From the NCBI RefSeq assembly GCF_003057875.1, contig NZ_PYXZ01000002.1:124254-188253 (forward strand): a stretch of 64,000 bases of DNA, given 5' to 3'. The position numbers and the translations under genes are program-made. This DNA is from Nocardioides currus. GTDB lineage: Bacteria > Actinomycetota > Actinomycetes > Propionibacteriales > Nocardioidaceae. Positions 43,774 through 52,227 of the stretch are shown here, one piece after another (position 1 is the stretch's first letter; every line of letters starts with the position of its first letter). The notes beneath the pieces were generated by a model that worked only from the letters and a program-made list of their open reading frames with translations, did no database searches and had not been told where the DNA came from.

Positions 43774-44049
43774 ATGGCCGTCTCGGTCCGCATCCCGACC
43801 ATCCTGCGCACCTACACCGAGGGCGAGTCCGAGGTGAGCGCCGACGGCGAGACCCTCGCCGCCGTGCTCGACGACCTCGACGCGCGCTTCGCCGGCATCA
43901 AGGGCCGGGTGCTCGACGAGGCGGGCAACCTGCGCCGCTTCGTCAACGTGTACGTCGGCAACGAGGACGTGCGGTTCCTCGACAACCTCGACACCGCGAC
44001 GCCCGACGGCACCCAGGTCTCGGTGATCCCGGCGGTCGCCGGCGGCTGA
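43774..44049 (+). CDS. MoaD/ThiS-family sulfur carrier protein
   Basis: 91 residues, a beta-grasp (ubiquitin-like) fold. It begins VSVRIPTILR, has FVNVYVGNEDVRFL in the middle and ends in AVAGG. The exposed C-terminal Gly-Gly is the site of adenylation and thiocarboxylation. It starts 10 bp after the threonine-synthase homologue with GAGGAG upstream, so the two are co-transcribed behind the SAM riboswitch. It probably donates sulfur as a thiocarboxylate to the neighbouring PLP enzyme. The activating (MoeB-type) enzyme and any JAMM protease are not in the window. Confidence 0.9.
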   Translation: MAVSVRIPTILRTYTEGESEVSADGETLAAVLDDLDARFAGIKGRVLDEAGNLRRFVNVYVGNEDVRFLDNLDTATPDGTQVSVIPAVAGG

Positions 44050-44098
44050 GGGGACCGCTCGACGCAACCGCTCGACGAAGGGGTCCGTCCAAGCGACC

Positions 44099-44551
44099 AT
44101 GACCCACATGAAGCGCGTCCTGGTCCTCGCCCTCGCCCTGCTCCCCACCCTCGGCCTCGTGGTGCCGGCGCACGCTGCCGGCGACTTCGAGCCCACCTCG
44201 AAGGACGACCCGGCTCTGGTCGCGGCCTGGCAGGCGTGGGAGAAGAAGGGCATCGACGACTACACCACGACGGTCAGGCTCAGCTGCTTCTGCCCTCAGG
44301 CGCCCGGCGTGAGGACGGTCGTGCGTGACGGCGAGACGCGCACCGTCACGCAGGGCACCCGCACGCTCGGCGACGGCAAGGGCTGGTCGATGGACCAGCT
44401 GTTCGCGATGCTCCGCGAGGGCTACGAGACGGCCGACCGGGTCGAGGTGACCTACACGCCGCGCGGCATCCCGAAGTCGATCACCATCGACCCCGAGAAG
44501 TCCGCGACCGACGAGGAGCGCTACTACACCGTCAGCCTCTCGCGGTCCTGA
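44099..44551 (+). CDS. Secreted DUF6174-like protein
   Basis: 150 residues. A signal peptide runs from the second ATG (44108, KRVLVLALALLPTLG) to about PAHAAG. The mature part has DDYTTTVRLSCFCP and ends with a beta-rich stretch, resembling DUF6174. Function is unknown. The CFC pair could bind a ligand or form a disulfide. Either ATG 44099 or 44108 may be used. It is convergent with the GDYXXLXY gene. Confidence 0.7.
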   Translation: MTHMKRVLVLALALLPTLGLVVPAHAAGDFEPTSKDDPALVAAWQAWEKKGIDDYTTTVRLSCFCPQAPGVRTVVRDGETRTVTQGTRTLGDGKGWSMDQLFAMLREGYETADRVEVTYTPRGIPKSITIDPEKSATDEERYYTVSLSRS

Positions 44552-44567
44552 CGACCCCGGCACCTCG

Positions 44568-45026
44568 TCACGGGGCGCGTACGCCGATGAGCGCGGCGTG
44601 GCCCCGCCCGTCGATCCGCACCTCGGCGATCGCCCCGTCGCGCAGCGTCTCCTCCATGGCGGCGGCCTCGTCCTGCGGCAGGAACAGGCTGTCGATGCCG
44701 CAGTCGACCCGCCACCCGGTGGAGTCGCAGGCCAGGTAGGGCTGCTGGTCGGGGCGCTGGAGCGTGTAGTCGTCGGCGACCATGACGCCGTCCCGCTCGA
44801 CCAGCGTGATGAACATCGGTCGCCCCTCGAGCTGGTCCTCGAGCTGGAGGTCGGGGTAGTCGAGGGTGACGTACGCACCCCGGAACGGGTCGATCGGGTC
44901 GAGTGGTGCGACCCGTAGGGCGTAGGCCTCGCCTGTCAGGCGGGCCGAGAGCTGCGGCGCGACCGCGACGCCCACCAGTCCGGCCTGGACGGCGACGACG
45001 GTCGCCAGGGTGACGAGCTTGTTCAT
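44568..45026 (-). CDS. GDYXXLXY domain-containing protein
   Basis: 152 residues. A hydrophobic N-terminal helix (about 5-25) is followed by DPIDPFRGAYVTLDYP, the family motif (here GAYVTLDY, with Ala for Asp), and a beta-rich domain with two cysteines. It is normally paired with a DUF2157 membrane protein. The upstream DUF2157 gene overlaps its start in ATGA, so the two proteins are co-translated and may form a complex. The role is unknown. Confidence 0.83.
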   Translation of the reverse strand: MNKLVTLATVVAVQAGLVGVAVAPQLSARLTGEAYALRVAPLDPIDPFRGAYVTLDYPDLQLEDQLEGRPMFITLVERDGVMVADDYTLQRPDQQPYLACDSTGWRVDCGIDSLFLPQDEAAAMEETLRDGAIAEVRIDGRGHAALIGVRAP

Positions 45027-46219
45027 CGGGCTCCACCTTCCTGCTCGGTGTCCTCGAGGGAGGCCGCGATCTCCCGCCTGGCCCGGTCGAAGGCGAACCC
45101 GGTGGCCAGGAAGACCAGCCCGAGCACTAGGAACAACCAGGCCCCCTGCACGATCGCGGCGAAGGCCGCGAAGCTCTGGAAGGTCGTGAACACCACGAGG
45201 CCGACCATGGCGACCACGGTGAGCATCGGGTGGTCGCGCAGGGTGCCCAGTGCGACGAGCGCGACGGCGAGGGCGACGAAGGCGACGACCCCGACCGCGG
45301 CGTGCGCCCAGTCGGCCGCACCGACGCTCGAGGTGTCGGTGCCGGTGTCCCACAGCACCATCAGCCCGGCGACGCCGACCACCGCGACGGCGACCAGCGG
45401 CTCGAGGCGGGCCCGACCGCGAGCGACCAGCAGCGCGGCACCAGCAGCGACGCCGGCCGCGACGAGGGCCGCGAACAGCCAGCCGCTCCAGCGGAAGCCG
45501 TCGGTCGTGGTGTACGGCACGGCCGCCACGAACAGGCTGACCATGCCGAGGAGCGCGCCGGCGGCGCGCCACACCTGCCCGAATCGGGTGAGGCCGCGGT
45601 CGTGGACGACCGCGACCGAGATGGCGACCACGCCGGCCGTCCCGATCCCGACGACCGCACTCGCGGCGCTGCCGTCGTCCCACAGCGGCTGGGCGATCCA
45701 CCAGCCCACGCCGGTGACGACACCGACCACGAGGGGCAGGAGGGCGCGGAACGCGTAGGCGTGGACGAGTGCCCCCGCCGCCCACAGCCCGACGAGGCCG
45801 GGAGCGAAGGCCGGCACCTGCAACGACTGGGCGGCCTGGAAGACCACCGCGCCGAAGGCCAGTGCCGCCATCAGGCGCAGTGCTCCGCGTACGGCGCCGC
45901 CGACCCTCGACAGCTCGGCGCCCGTCAGCAGGGCCAGCCAGATCGCGGCGACGGCGACGAAGCGCACCATCGGTGGCAGCGCGTCGAGGTTGGCGGCGAC
46001 CAGCCAGATCAGGCCGACGCCGACGAACGACCCGCCGAGGGCGAGCAGCAGGCGGCCCAGCGAGAACCGGCGGTGGCGGTCGCCGACGTCGGCGTACCGT
46101 GCCGTGATGGCCTCGGCGGTGCGGGCGTCGAGGAGTCCCTCGTTCTGCCAGTCGGCGAGCTCGCGCCGCAGCCAGCGGTAGTGCTCACCGCTCAGGGGTC
46201 GACGTTCGATGGTGTCCAT
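45023..46219 (-). CDS. DUF2157 multi-span membrane protein
   Basis: 398 residues. A cytoplasmic N-terminal DUF2157 domain (WLRRELADWQNEGLL to about residue 50) precedes about 11 predicted helices with many Ala/Val/Leu. The start ATG 46219 opens the DUF2157 domain. It is paired with the GDYXXLXY gene, an arrangement common across bacteria and uncharacterised as far as I know. Confidence 0.83.
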   Translation of the reverse strand: MDTIERRPLSGEHYRWLRRELADWQNEGLLDARTAEAITARYADVGDRHRRFSLGRLLLALGGSFVGVGLIWLVAANLDALPPMVRFVAVAAIWLALLTGAELSRVGGAVRGALRLMAALAFGAVVFQAAQSLQVPAFAPGLVGLWAAGALVHAYAFRALLPLVVGVVTGVGWWIAQPLWDDGSAASAVVGIGTAGVVAISVAVVHDRGLTRFGQVWRAAGALLGMVSLFVAAVPYTTTDGFRWSGWLFAALVAAGVAAGAALLVARGRARLEPLVAVAVVGVAGLMVLWDTGTDTSSVGAADWAHAAVGVVAFVALAVALVALGTLRDHPMLTVVAMVGLVVFTTFQSFAAFAAIVQGAWLFLVLGLVFLATGFAFDRARREIAASLEDTEQEGGAR

Positions 46220-46333
46220 GCGCCCATGGTGGCGCCGTTGCCGACCGCGGGCGTGAGTACGCGCGCCCAATCATTTCGCCCGCGGCCACCCAGTCGTGGC
46301 ACGGCGTTCGCCCGCGTCTGGTTGAACGACCCC

Positions 46334-47164
46334 ATGCGGAGCAGGGTGGTGGCGCGGTGGGGGATCGCCGCCGGTGCGCTCGGGGTGGTCGCCGGCGCAG
46401 CGGCGTACGCGACCAAGGAGGTGCTGACGCGCCAGGCGGCCATCGCCCGCAGCCGGATCGGCGACCCGCTCGGGCACGTCGCACCGAGCGCCGACAAGGT
46501 CTGGAGGAAGCGCTACGGGCAGACCATCGACCTCGTGGTCCTCGGTGACTCGATCGCGGCCGGCCTCGGCGCCGACCATCCCAAGCACACGCTGGGGGGC
46601 GGGCTGTCCCGACGCCTCGCGAAGCGGACCGGGCGCGCGGTGCGGCTCCGGACGGCCGCCGTGGTCGGCTCCGAGAGCAGCCTGCTGGCCGAGCAGGTGG
46701 CCGGCCTCCCTGCGACGTACGCCCCCGACGTCGCCGTGATCGTCGTGGGCGGCAACGACGTCACCCATCGCGTGCCGGTCGCCGAGTCGATCCGGCACCT
46801 GACCGACGCGATCACGGCCCTGCAGGCCCGCGGTGCCGAGGTGGTCGTGGGGACCTGCCCCGACCTCGGCGCACTCCGGCCCGTGCCGCAACCGCTGCGC
46901 GCGCTCGGCTCGCGGGCGTCGCGCCAGCTCGCGCAGGCACAGCGGGAGGCGGCCCTGGCGCACGGTGCGCGGGCGGTGTCGCTGGCGCACGTGGTGGGGC
47001 CGTTCTTCATCACCAACCCCGACGAGATGTTCAGCCTCGACCGCTTCCACCCCAGCACGCAGGGCTACAAGCGGACGGCCCGGGCGATGCTGCCCTCGGT
47101 GCTGGCGGCGCTGGGGCACGACGACGTGCTGCCGTTCGGACACCACGCCCCGGGCGTCGGGTAG
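46334..47164 (+). CDS. SGNH/GDSL-family hydrolase
   Basis: 276 residues. A signal anchor (about 8-27) is followed by an SGNH domain with block I VVLGDSIAAGLG (Ser nucleophile), block III GGND and block V DRFHPS (catalytic Asp and His). The catalytic set is complete. It is an extracytoplasmic esterase or lipase; possible targets are acylated glycans or lipids. It is convergent with the MBL-fold/rhodanese gene, 3 bp apart. There is no clear ribosome site at ATG 46334. Confidence 0.85.
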   Translation: MRSRVVARWGIAAGALGVVAGAAAYATKEVLTRQAAIARSRIGDPLGHVAPSADKVWRKRYGQTIDLVVLGDSIAAGLGADHPKHTLGGGLSRRLAKRTGRAVRLRTAAVVGSESSLLAEQVAGLPATYAPDVAVIVVGGNDVTHRVPVAESIRHLTDAITALQARGAEVVVGTCPDLGALRPVPQPLRALGSRASRQLAQAQREAALAHGARAVSLAHVVGPFFITNPDEMFSLDRFHPSTQGYKRTARAMLPSVLAALGHDDVLPFGHHAPGVG

Positions 47165-47167
47165 CCC

Positions 47168-48517
47168 TCAGGCGGCGCGCCCCCGGAGCACCGGCAGCCC
47201 CTGGTCGGCGATCTTCTCCCAGTCGTCGGCGATCAGCACGACGTCCCGCCCGGCCCGGGCGAGCAGGCTGGCCGCGATGGCGGCGCGGAAGCCGCTCTTG
47301 CAGTGCACCCAGACCTGCCCGTCCGGGAGCCGCGACGCGGCGCCCTCCAGCTCGTGCAGCGGGACGTGGAACGACTCGGGCAGGTGAGCGTCGTGGTACT
47401 CCGCGTCGAGCCGCACGTCGAGGGTGACGCTGCCGCGGGCGCTGCGGGCGTAGGTCGCCCAGTCGGCCACCCGGTAGTCGTGGCTGTCGAACCAGGTGCT
47501 CGCCGGGCCGAGCAGGTGGGTCGCGCGGACCTGCACGCCGACCTGCGCGAGGTCGTGCACGCCGGAGGAGAGGTCGTCGGCCGAGTCGCTGATCAGCACG
47601 ATGTCACCGCCCCAGGGCGCCAGCCACGCGGCGTACTGCGCGAAGAGGGGGCCGTCCTCGATGTTGATCGAGCCGGTCAGGTGGGCGCGGGCGAAGGTGG
47701 CCCGCGGGCGGAGGTCGATGACCCAGGATCCGCGACGCACGGCGTCGAGCACGTCGTTCTCGGTGATCTCGGTCGGCGGCAGCGTCGCGGCCGCCCCGGC
47801 GCCGGCACGGTTGAGCCGGCCCATGCGGCGGTAGTAGCTCGGCACCGGGCCGAAGCCGGCGACCAGCTCCTCGACGAACCGGTCGCGCGGGGTGACCAGG
47901 GCCGGGTTGAGTCCGCGCTCGTCGCCGACCGTGCCCTGCCCCACCGGCGAGGTGGCCGTCGCGGCGCACATCCCGCCGAAGCCGTGCGTGGGGTGCAGCG
48001 TGGCCGCGGCGTCGAGGGACGCGACCTTGCGCGCGCTCTCCCACTGGGCGCGCCCCATCATCCGGCTCAGCAGCGGGTCGACGAGGTCGGTGCGGCCGAC
48101 CGTGCCGTGGAGCAGGCTGCCGCCGCTGAAGACGCCGGTCTCGCCGCTGCGCGGGTCGCCCACCACGAACGTCTGGTGGTGCAGCGTGTGGCCGGGCGTG
48201 GACAGCACCCGCACCCGGAGGCGACCGACGTCGAGCAGGTCGCCGTCGTGGGTCGGCAGCCGGTCGAACTGCACCCGCTCGTCGCCGCTGAGCCAGTAGT
48301 CCGCGCGGTGGCGGGTGGCCAGGCCGAGCCCGCCCGAGAGGTAGTCGTTGTGCACGTGGGTGTCGGCGACGGCGACGATGTCGACGCCGGCCGACTCCGC
48401 GGCGAGCTCGAGCGGTCGCCAGTCACGGGGGGCATCGACCACGAGCGCCCGCGCACCGTCGTGGACGAGGTGTGCGCGGTTGCCCAGCTCGGGGACATCG
48501 ACGGCGATGACGTGCAT
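47168..48517 (-). CDS. MBL-fold hydrolase fused to two rhodanese domains (persulfide dioxygenase/sulfurtransferase-like)
   Basis: 449 residues. The MBL domain (1-240) has ADTHVHNDYLSG, the HxHxD-type metal motif, with STPGHTLHHQ and LHPTHGFGG as later ligands. The first rhodanese domain (about 250-345) has lost its Cys (DIVLISDSADD). The second (about 350-445) keeps it in VHCKSGFRA, Cys406. Relatives oxidise glutathione or coenzyme A persulfide. In an actinobacterium the low-molecular-weight thiol would be mycothiol. CCAAGGAGCG gives a good ribosome site. Confidence 0.87.
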   Translation of the reverse strand: MHVIAVDVPELGNRAHLVHDGARALVVDAPRDWRPLELAAESAGVDIVAVADTHVHNDYLSGGLGLATRHRADYWLSGDERVQFDRLPTHDGDLLDVGRLRVRVLSTPGHTLHHQTFVVGDPRSGETGVFSGGSLLHGTVGRTDLVDPLLSRMMGRAQWESARKVASLDAAATLHPTHGFGGMCAATATSPVGQGTVGDERGLNPALVTPRDRFVEELVAGFGPVPSYYRRMGRLNRAGAGAAATLPPTEITENDVLDAVRRGSWVIDLRPRATFARAHLTGSINIEDGPLFAQYAAWLAPWGGDIVLISDSADDLSSGVHDLAQVGVQVRATHLLGPASTWFDSHDYRVADWATYARSARGSVTLDVRLDAEYHDAHLPESFHVPLHELEGAASRLPDGQVWVHCKSGFRAAIAASLLARAGRDVVLIADDWEKIADQGLPVLRGRAA

Positions 48518-48544
48518 GGCGCTCCTTGGATTCCAAAAGTCTAG

Positions 48545-48560
48545 TGAGTTACTCATATTA
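48545..48560 (-). promoter_or_regulatory. Promoter and candidate operator of the MBL/rhodanese gene
   Basis: TAATAT (minus strand, 48560-48555) looks like a -10. TGAGT-T-ACTCA (48545-48555) is a perfect inverted repeat between this hexamer and the expected start of transcription, flanked by CTA and TAG. A repressor that senses sulfur species is plausible. None is encoded next to it. Confidence 0.5.
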
Positions 48561-48597
48561 GAGCAGACGGGGCCACGAAAAGTTGTCCGGCGCCCGA

Positions 48598-49476
48598 TCA
48601 GCGTCGGGTGCGGGTGCGGACGAGCTGCGTGCGCGCCGTCGCGACGACAGCGTCGGTCAGGGCTACCAGGGCGGTGGAGGCGATGCGCCAGTGCTGCCAG
48701 TGGAGGGGTACGTCGAGGTGCCGGCCGCCGGCGACCTCCACCAGCGCGCCCGTGGCGAGGTGCTCCGCGGCGAGCAGCTCGGGGATGGCGCCCCACCCGA
48801 GCCCGGCCCGGATCGCGGCGAGGTAGCCGTCGCCGGCGCCCACGGTGTGCAGCCTCCCGGTGAGCGCGCGGGTGGTGGCGCGGGCCACCAGCCGGTCCGG
48901 GATGTCGTCGGTGGCGTGGAACCTCGCGCGCGGTGCGACGGACAGGCTCGCGAGGTCGGTGATGGCCAGGTCGGGGGAGGCGACGGCGCGGTAGCGCAGC
49001 GAGCCGATCGGGACGGACCGACAGCCCTGCACGGGCTCGCCGGTCGTGGTGACGGCGCCCATCACGGCACCGGAGCGGAGCAGGGCGGCCGTGTGGTTCT
49101 CGTCGTCGACCCGCACGTCGAAGCCCGCGTCCGTCGCGTCGCCCGCGCTGCGCAGCGCGTCGACGAACCACGTCGAGACCGAGTCGGCGTTGGCCGCGAT
49201 CGCCAGGGTCGGTGGCGCGTCGCGCTGGTGGAGCTCGGCGTCGGTGTCGGACTCGAGCTCGCGGACCTGACGGGCCAGCCGGACGAGGTGCTCTCCCGCG
49301 CTGGTCGCGGTGCAGGGTCGGGTGCGGCGCACCAGCACCGCGCCGGTCGCGTTCTCGAGGGCGCGCACGCGCTGGGACACCGCGGACGGCGTGAGGTGCA
49401 GGTCCCGCGCGGCGGCCTCGAAGGATCCGCGGGCGACGACGGACTCGAGGGCGGCAAGCTGCGCACGGTCATACAT
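48598..49476 (-). CDS. lysG: LysR-family regulator of the ArgP/LysG type
   Basis: 292 residues. The N-terminal helix-turn-helix (FEAAARDLHLTPSAVSQRVRALE) and effector domain match the ArgP/LysG subgroup, whose members sense basic amino acids and activate a divergent LysE exporter. That gene lies 69 bp away on the other strand. TAGCAT ends 6 nt before the ATG. Autoregulation is likely. Confidence 0.9.
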   Translation of the reverse strand: MYDRAQLAALESVVARGSFEAAARDLHLTPSAVSQRVRALENATGAVLVRRTRPCTATSAGEHLVRLARQVRELESDTDAELHQRDAPPTLAIAANADSVSTWFVDALRSAGDATDAGFDVRVDDENHTAALLRSGAVMGAVTTTGEPVQGCRSVPIGSLRYRAVASPDLAITDLASLSVAPRARFHATDDIPDRLVARATTRALTGRLHTVGAGDGYLAAIRAGLGWGAIPELLAAEHLATGALVEVAGGRHLDVPLHWQHWRIASTALVALTDAVVATARTQLVRTRTRR

Positions 49477-49482
49477 GAAGCA

Positions 49483-49539
49483 ATGCTAATGCGTCGCTAA
49501 TATCTTTCGCTGGGCTGAAACAATGGAAAACCCTACGCT
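49483..49539. promoter_or_regulatory. Divergent lysG/lysE control region
   Basis: -10 elements are TAGCAT for lysG (minus strand, 49488-49483) and TACGCT for lysE (49534-49539). Each ends 6 nt before its start codon. The A/T-rich region between (TAATGCG, TCGCTAATA) is the likely LysG site. Confidence 0.5.
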
Positions 49540-49545
49540 CGGACC

Positions 49546-50151
49546 GTGCTCCTCACCCTGCTGGCCGGCCTGGGGGCTGGGCTGTCCCTGATCGTCGCCA
49601 TCGGCGCGCAGAACGCGTTCGTGCTGCGTCAGGGGATCCGTCGCGAGCACGTCGGTGCCGTGGCCCTCCTGTGCGCCCTCGCCGACGCGGTCCTCATCGG
49701 CGCCGGCGTGCTCGGCATCGGCACCGTCGTGGAGCGGGCGCCGGTCGTCCTCGACGTCGTGCGCTGGGGCGGGGTCCTCTTCCTCCTCGGCTACGCCGTG
49801 CTGGCGCTGCGCCGCGCCGTACGCCCCGACGCGATGGCCACGGGGGAGGCCGCGGGCGGGGCGACGGTGCGGGCCACGCTCACCACGGCCGCCGCGCTGA
49901 CGTTCCTCAACCCGCACGTCTACCTCGACACCGTCCTGCTGCTGGGGTCGATCGCCAACCAGCACGGCGACAACGGCCGGTGGGTGTTCGCGCTCGGAGC
50001 GGCGCTCGGGAGCTTCGCGTGGTTCTTCGGGTTGGGGTACGGCGCGCGCCGGCTCGCACCCCTCTTCGCCCGGCCGGTGGCGTGGCGGGTGCTCGATGGG
50101 CTCATCGCCGTCGTCATGGTGCTGATCGCGCTGAGCCTCGCCCTGGGCTGA
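49546..50151 (+). CDS. lysE: LysE/ArgO-family basic amino-acid exporter
   Basis: 201 residues with about six transmembrane helices. The family block is GAGLSLIVAIGAQNAFVLRQGI at the N-terminus, then FLNPHVYLDTVLLLG and ASFAWFF-like helices. It exports lysine or arginine from the cytoplasm when they accumulate. The divergent regulator is LysG. GTG start at 49546. Confidence 0.92.
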   Translation: MLLTLLAGLGAGLSLIVAIGAQNAFVLRQGIRREHVGAVALLCALADAVLIGAGVLGIGTVVERAPVVLDVVRWGGVLFLLGYAVLALRRAVRPDAMATGEAAGGATVRATLTTAAALTFLNPHVYLDTVLLLGSIANQHGDNGRWVFALGAALGSFAWFFGLGYGARRLAPLFARPVAWRVLDGLIAVVMVLIALSLALG

Positions 50152-50161
50152 CCCGCCTCCC

Positions 50162-50167
50162 TAGACT
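50162..50167 (+). promoter_or_regulatory. -10 element of the ltrA-like gene
   Basis: TAGACT ends 8 nt before GTG 50176. Confidence 0.45.
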
Positions 50168-50175
50168 GCGTCGTC

Positions 50176-51420
50176 GTGACGCAGGCCCTGACGCACCGGC
50201 TGACCCCGATGACCGGGCGCGACCCGCGCGAGTCGCACCGGGCCGCGACCCCGCTCGAGCTGCTCTACGACCTGACGTTCGTGATCGCCTTCGGGCTCGC
50301 GGCCGACGAGCTGGCTCACGCGCTCGCGGCGGACCACGTCGGGTCCGGGCTCGGCGGCTTCGCGTTCGCGATGTTCGCGGTGACGTGGGCGTGGATCCAG
50401 TACACCTGGTTCGCCAGCGCCTACGACACCGACGACTGGCTGTGCCGGCTGATGGTGATGGTCCAGATGATCGGCGTGCTGATCCTCGCGCTCGGGCTGC
50501 CCGCGCTGTTCTCCTCGCTCGAGCACGGCGAGCACTTCGACAACCGGGTGATGGTGCTGGGCTACGTCGTGATGCGCGTGCCGATGGTGGCGATGTGGCT
50601 GCGCGCCGCCCGGGCCGACCCGCCCCGGCGCAGGTCGCCGCTGGTCTACGTCGCCACGATCGTGGCCTCGCAGGTGATCTGGTGCTACATCGCACTCGCC
50701 GAGATGACGATCGAGCACACCTTGCTGGTGATGGTCGTGCCGCTCGTGGTCGAGCTCAGCGGTCCCGTCTTCGGCGAGCGCGTCGCCGCCGACCAGCGGA
50801 TCCCGTGGCACCCCCACCACCTCGCCGAGCGCTACGGGCTGCTCGTCATCATCGCGCTGGGGGAGGGGCTGCTCGGCACCGTCGCCGCGCTCAGCGCGAT
50901 CGTCGGGCCGGACGGGCCGGGCTGGAGCGGGGACGTGGCGATCCTCGGCGTGGCCGGAGTGGCTCTGATCTTCGGCATGTGGTGGATCTACTTCGTGCTG
51001 CCCAACGGTGAGCTGCTCGACCGCCACCCCGGTCGCGGGCTCGCGTGGGGCTACAGCCACTTCGTCGTGATGGCGGCCCTGGTCGCCGTCGGGGCCGGGC
51101 TCCACGTCGCCGCCTACTTCATCGAGCACCACAGCGAGCTCGACGCCGTCGCCACGCTGTGGACGGTGGTGGTGCCGCTGGCGGCGTACGTCATCGGCGT
51201 GCTCGTCCTCTACTCGATCCTCACGCTCACCTTCGATCCCTTCCACCTCGCGCTGCTGGTCGCGAGCGTGGCGGTCATGGCCGCCGGGGTCGTCATGGCG
51301 CAGGCAGGGCAGCCGCTCGAGTGGTGCCTGCTCGTCGTCGCGGCCACGCCGTGGGTGACGGTCATCGGCTACGAGACGATCGGCCACCGCCACGAAGAGG
51401 CCGTGCTGGCGCGCGACTAG
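50176..51420 (+). CDS. Low temperature requirement protein A (LtrA) family membrane protein
   Basis: 414 residues with about 11 transmembrane helices. TPLELLYDLTFVIAFGLAADEL at the start and HHLAERYGLLVIIALGEGLLG in the middle are the LtrA family blocks, the second containing conserved HxxER and GE. It was named from a Listeria cold-growth mutant, but the molecular role is unknown. GTG 50176 starts the conserved N-terminus. Confidence 0.9.
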   Translation: MTQALTHRLTPMTGRDPRESHRAATPLELLYDLTFVIAFGLAADELAHALAADHVGSGLGGFAFAMFAVTWAWIQYTWFASAYDTDDWLCRLMVMVQMIGVLILALGLPALFSSLEHGEHFDNRVMVLGYVVMRVPMVAMWLRAARADPPRRRSPLVYVATIVASQVIWCYIALAEMTIEHTLLVMVVPLVVELSGPVFGERVAADQRIPWHPHHLAERYGLLVIIALGEGLLGTVAALSAIVGPDGPGWSGDVAILGVAGVALIFGMWWIYFVLPNGELLDRHPGRGLAWGYSHFVVMAALVAVGAGLHVAAYFIEHHSELDAVATLWTVVVPLAAYVIGVLVLYSILTLTFDPFHLALLVASVAVMAAGVVMAQAGQPLEWCLLVVAATPWVTVIGYETIGHRHEEAVLARD

Positions 51421-51423
51421 GGT
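51418..51423 (+). promoter_or_regulatory. -10 element of the methyltransferase gene (leaderless type)
   Basis: TAGGGT overlaps the stop codon of the LtrA gene and ends 6 nt before GTG 51430. Confidence 0.4.
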
Positions 51424-51429
51424 CGTGCC

Positions 51430-52227
51430 GTGCCATTCCGACGTGCCGCAGCCAGTCCGCCCGACGACGAGGCCGCGAAGAAGGCCGCGAAGAGGGCCGA
51501 GCGACGCCAGCGGCTGATGTCGCTCGACCTCACCGAGCTGGCCGTCGAGTTCGGCACCGACAAGTGGGGCGTGCACCGCTACACCCCGCACTACCAGCGG
51601 CACCTCGAGCACCTGCGCCGGGAGAAGTTCGTGCTCCTCGAGATCGGCATCGGCGGCTACACGCGCAAGCGGCGCAGCGGGGCGTCGCTGAAGATGTGGC
51701 GCTGGTTCTTCCCGAAGGCGCGGATCGTCGGCCTCGACATCGAGGACAAGTCGTTCCTCGACGGCGGGCACGTCGCGACGTACCTCGGCGACCAGACCGA
51801 TCCCGGGATCCTGCAGCGCATCATCGAGGAGGAGGGCGCACCGCTGGTCGTGATCGACGACGGCAGCCACATCCCCGAGCACGTGCGCACCACGTTCGCC
51901 ATCCTCTTCCCGCTGCTTCCCGACGGGGCGATCTACTGCATCGAGGACATCCAGACGTCCTACTGGCCGGCGTGGGGCGGTGCGCTCGACCCGCGGGCGC
52001 GCGGCACGTCGATGGACCTGGTGAAGGACCTCGTCGACGGGCTCAACCACGAGGAGCTGCTGGTCGAGGGCTACGAGTCGAGCTACACGGACCGGCACGT
52101 GACGGCGGTGCACTGCTACCACAACCTGGTCGTGATCGAGAAGGGCGACAACGTGGAGGGGAGCAACCGCGACACCGCGGCCCACACCTTCCACGGCAGC
52201 AACGACGACCCGGCAGCGTCCTCGTGA
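51430..52227 (+). CDS. SAM-dependent O-methyltransferase (demethylmacrocin/MycE-like class I)
   Basis: 265 residues. A Lys/Ala-rich N-terminus (about 1-30) precedes FGTDKWGVHRYTPHYQRHL and the SAM-binding LLEIGIGGY. VIDDGSHIPEHV provides Asp and His for a metal site as in macrolide sugar O-methyltransferases, and IEDIQTSYWP closes the catalytic region. Relatives methylate deoxysugars in macrolides such as mycinamicin or tylosin. There are no other antibiotic genes nearby, so the target is probably a cell-surface sugar. It overlaps the ATP-grasp gene in GTGA. Confidence 0.85.
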   Translation: MPFRRAAASPPDDEAAKKAAKRAERRQRLMSLDLTELAVEFGTDKWGVHRYTPHYQRHLEHLRREKFVLLEIGIGGYTRKRRSGASLKMWRWFFPKARIVGLDIEDKSFLDGGHVATYLGDQTDPGILQRIIEEEGAPLVVIDDGSHIPEHVRTTFAILFPLLPDGAIYCIEDIQTSYWPAWGGALDPRARGTSMDLVKDLVDGLNHEELLVEGYESSYTDRHVTAVHCYHNLVVIEKGDNVEGSNRDTAAHTFHGSNDDPAASS

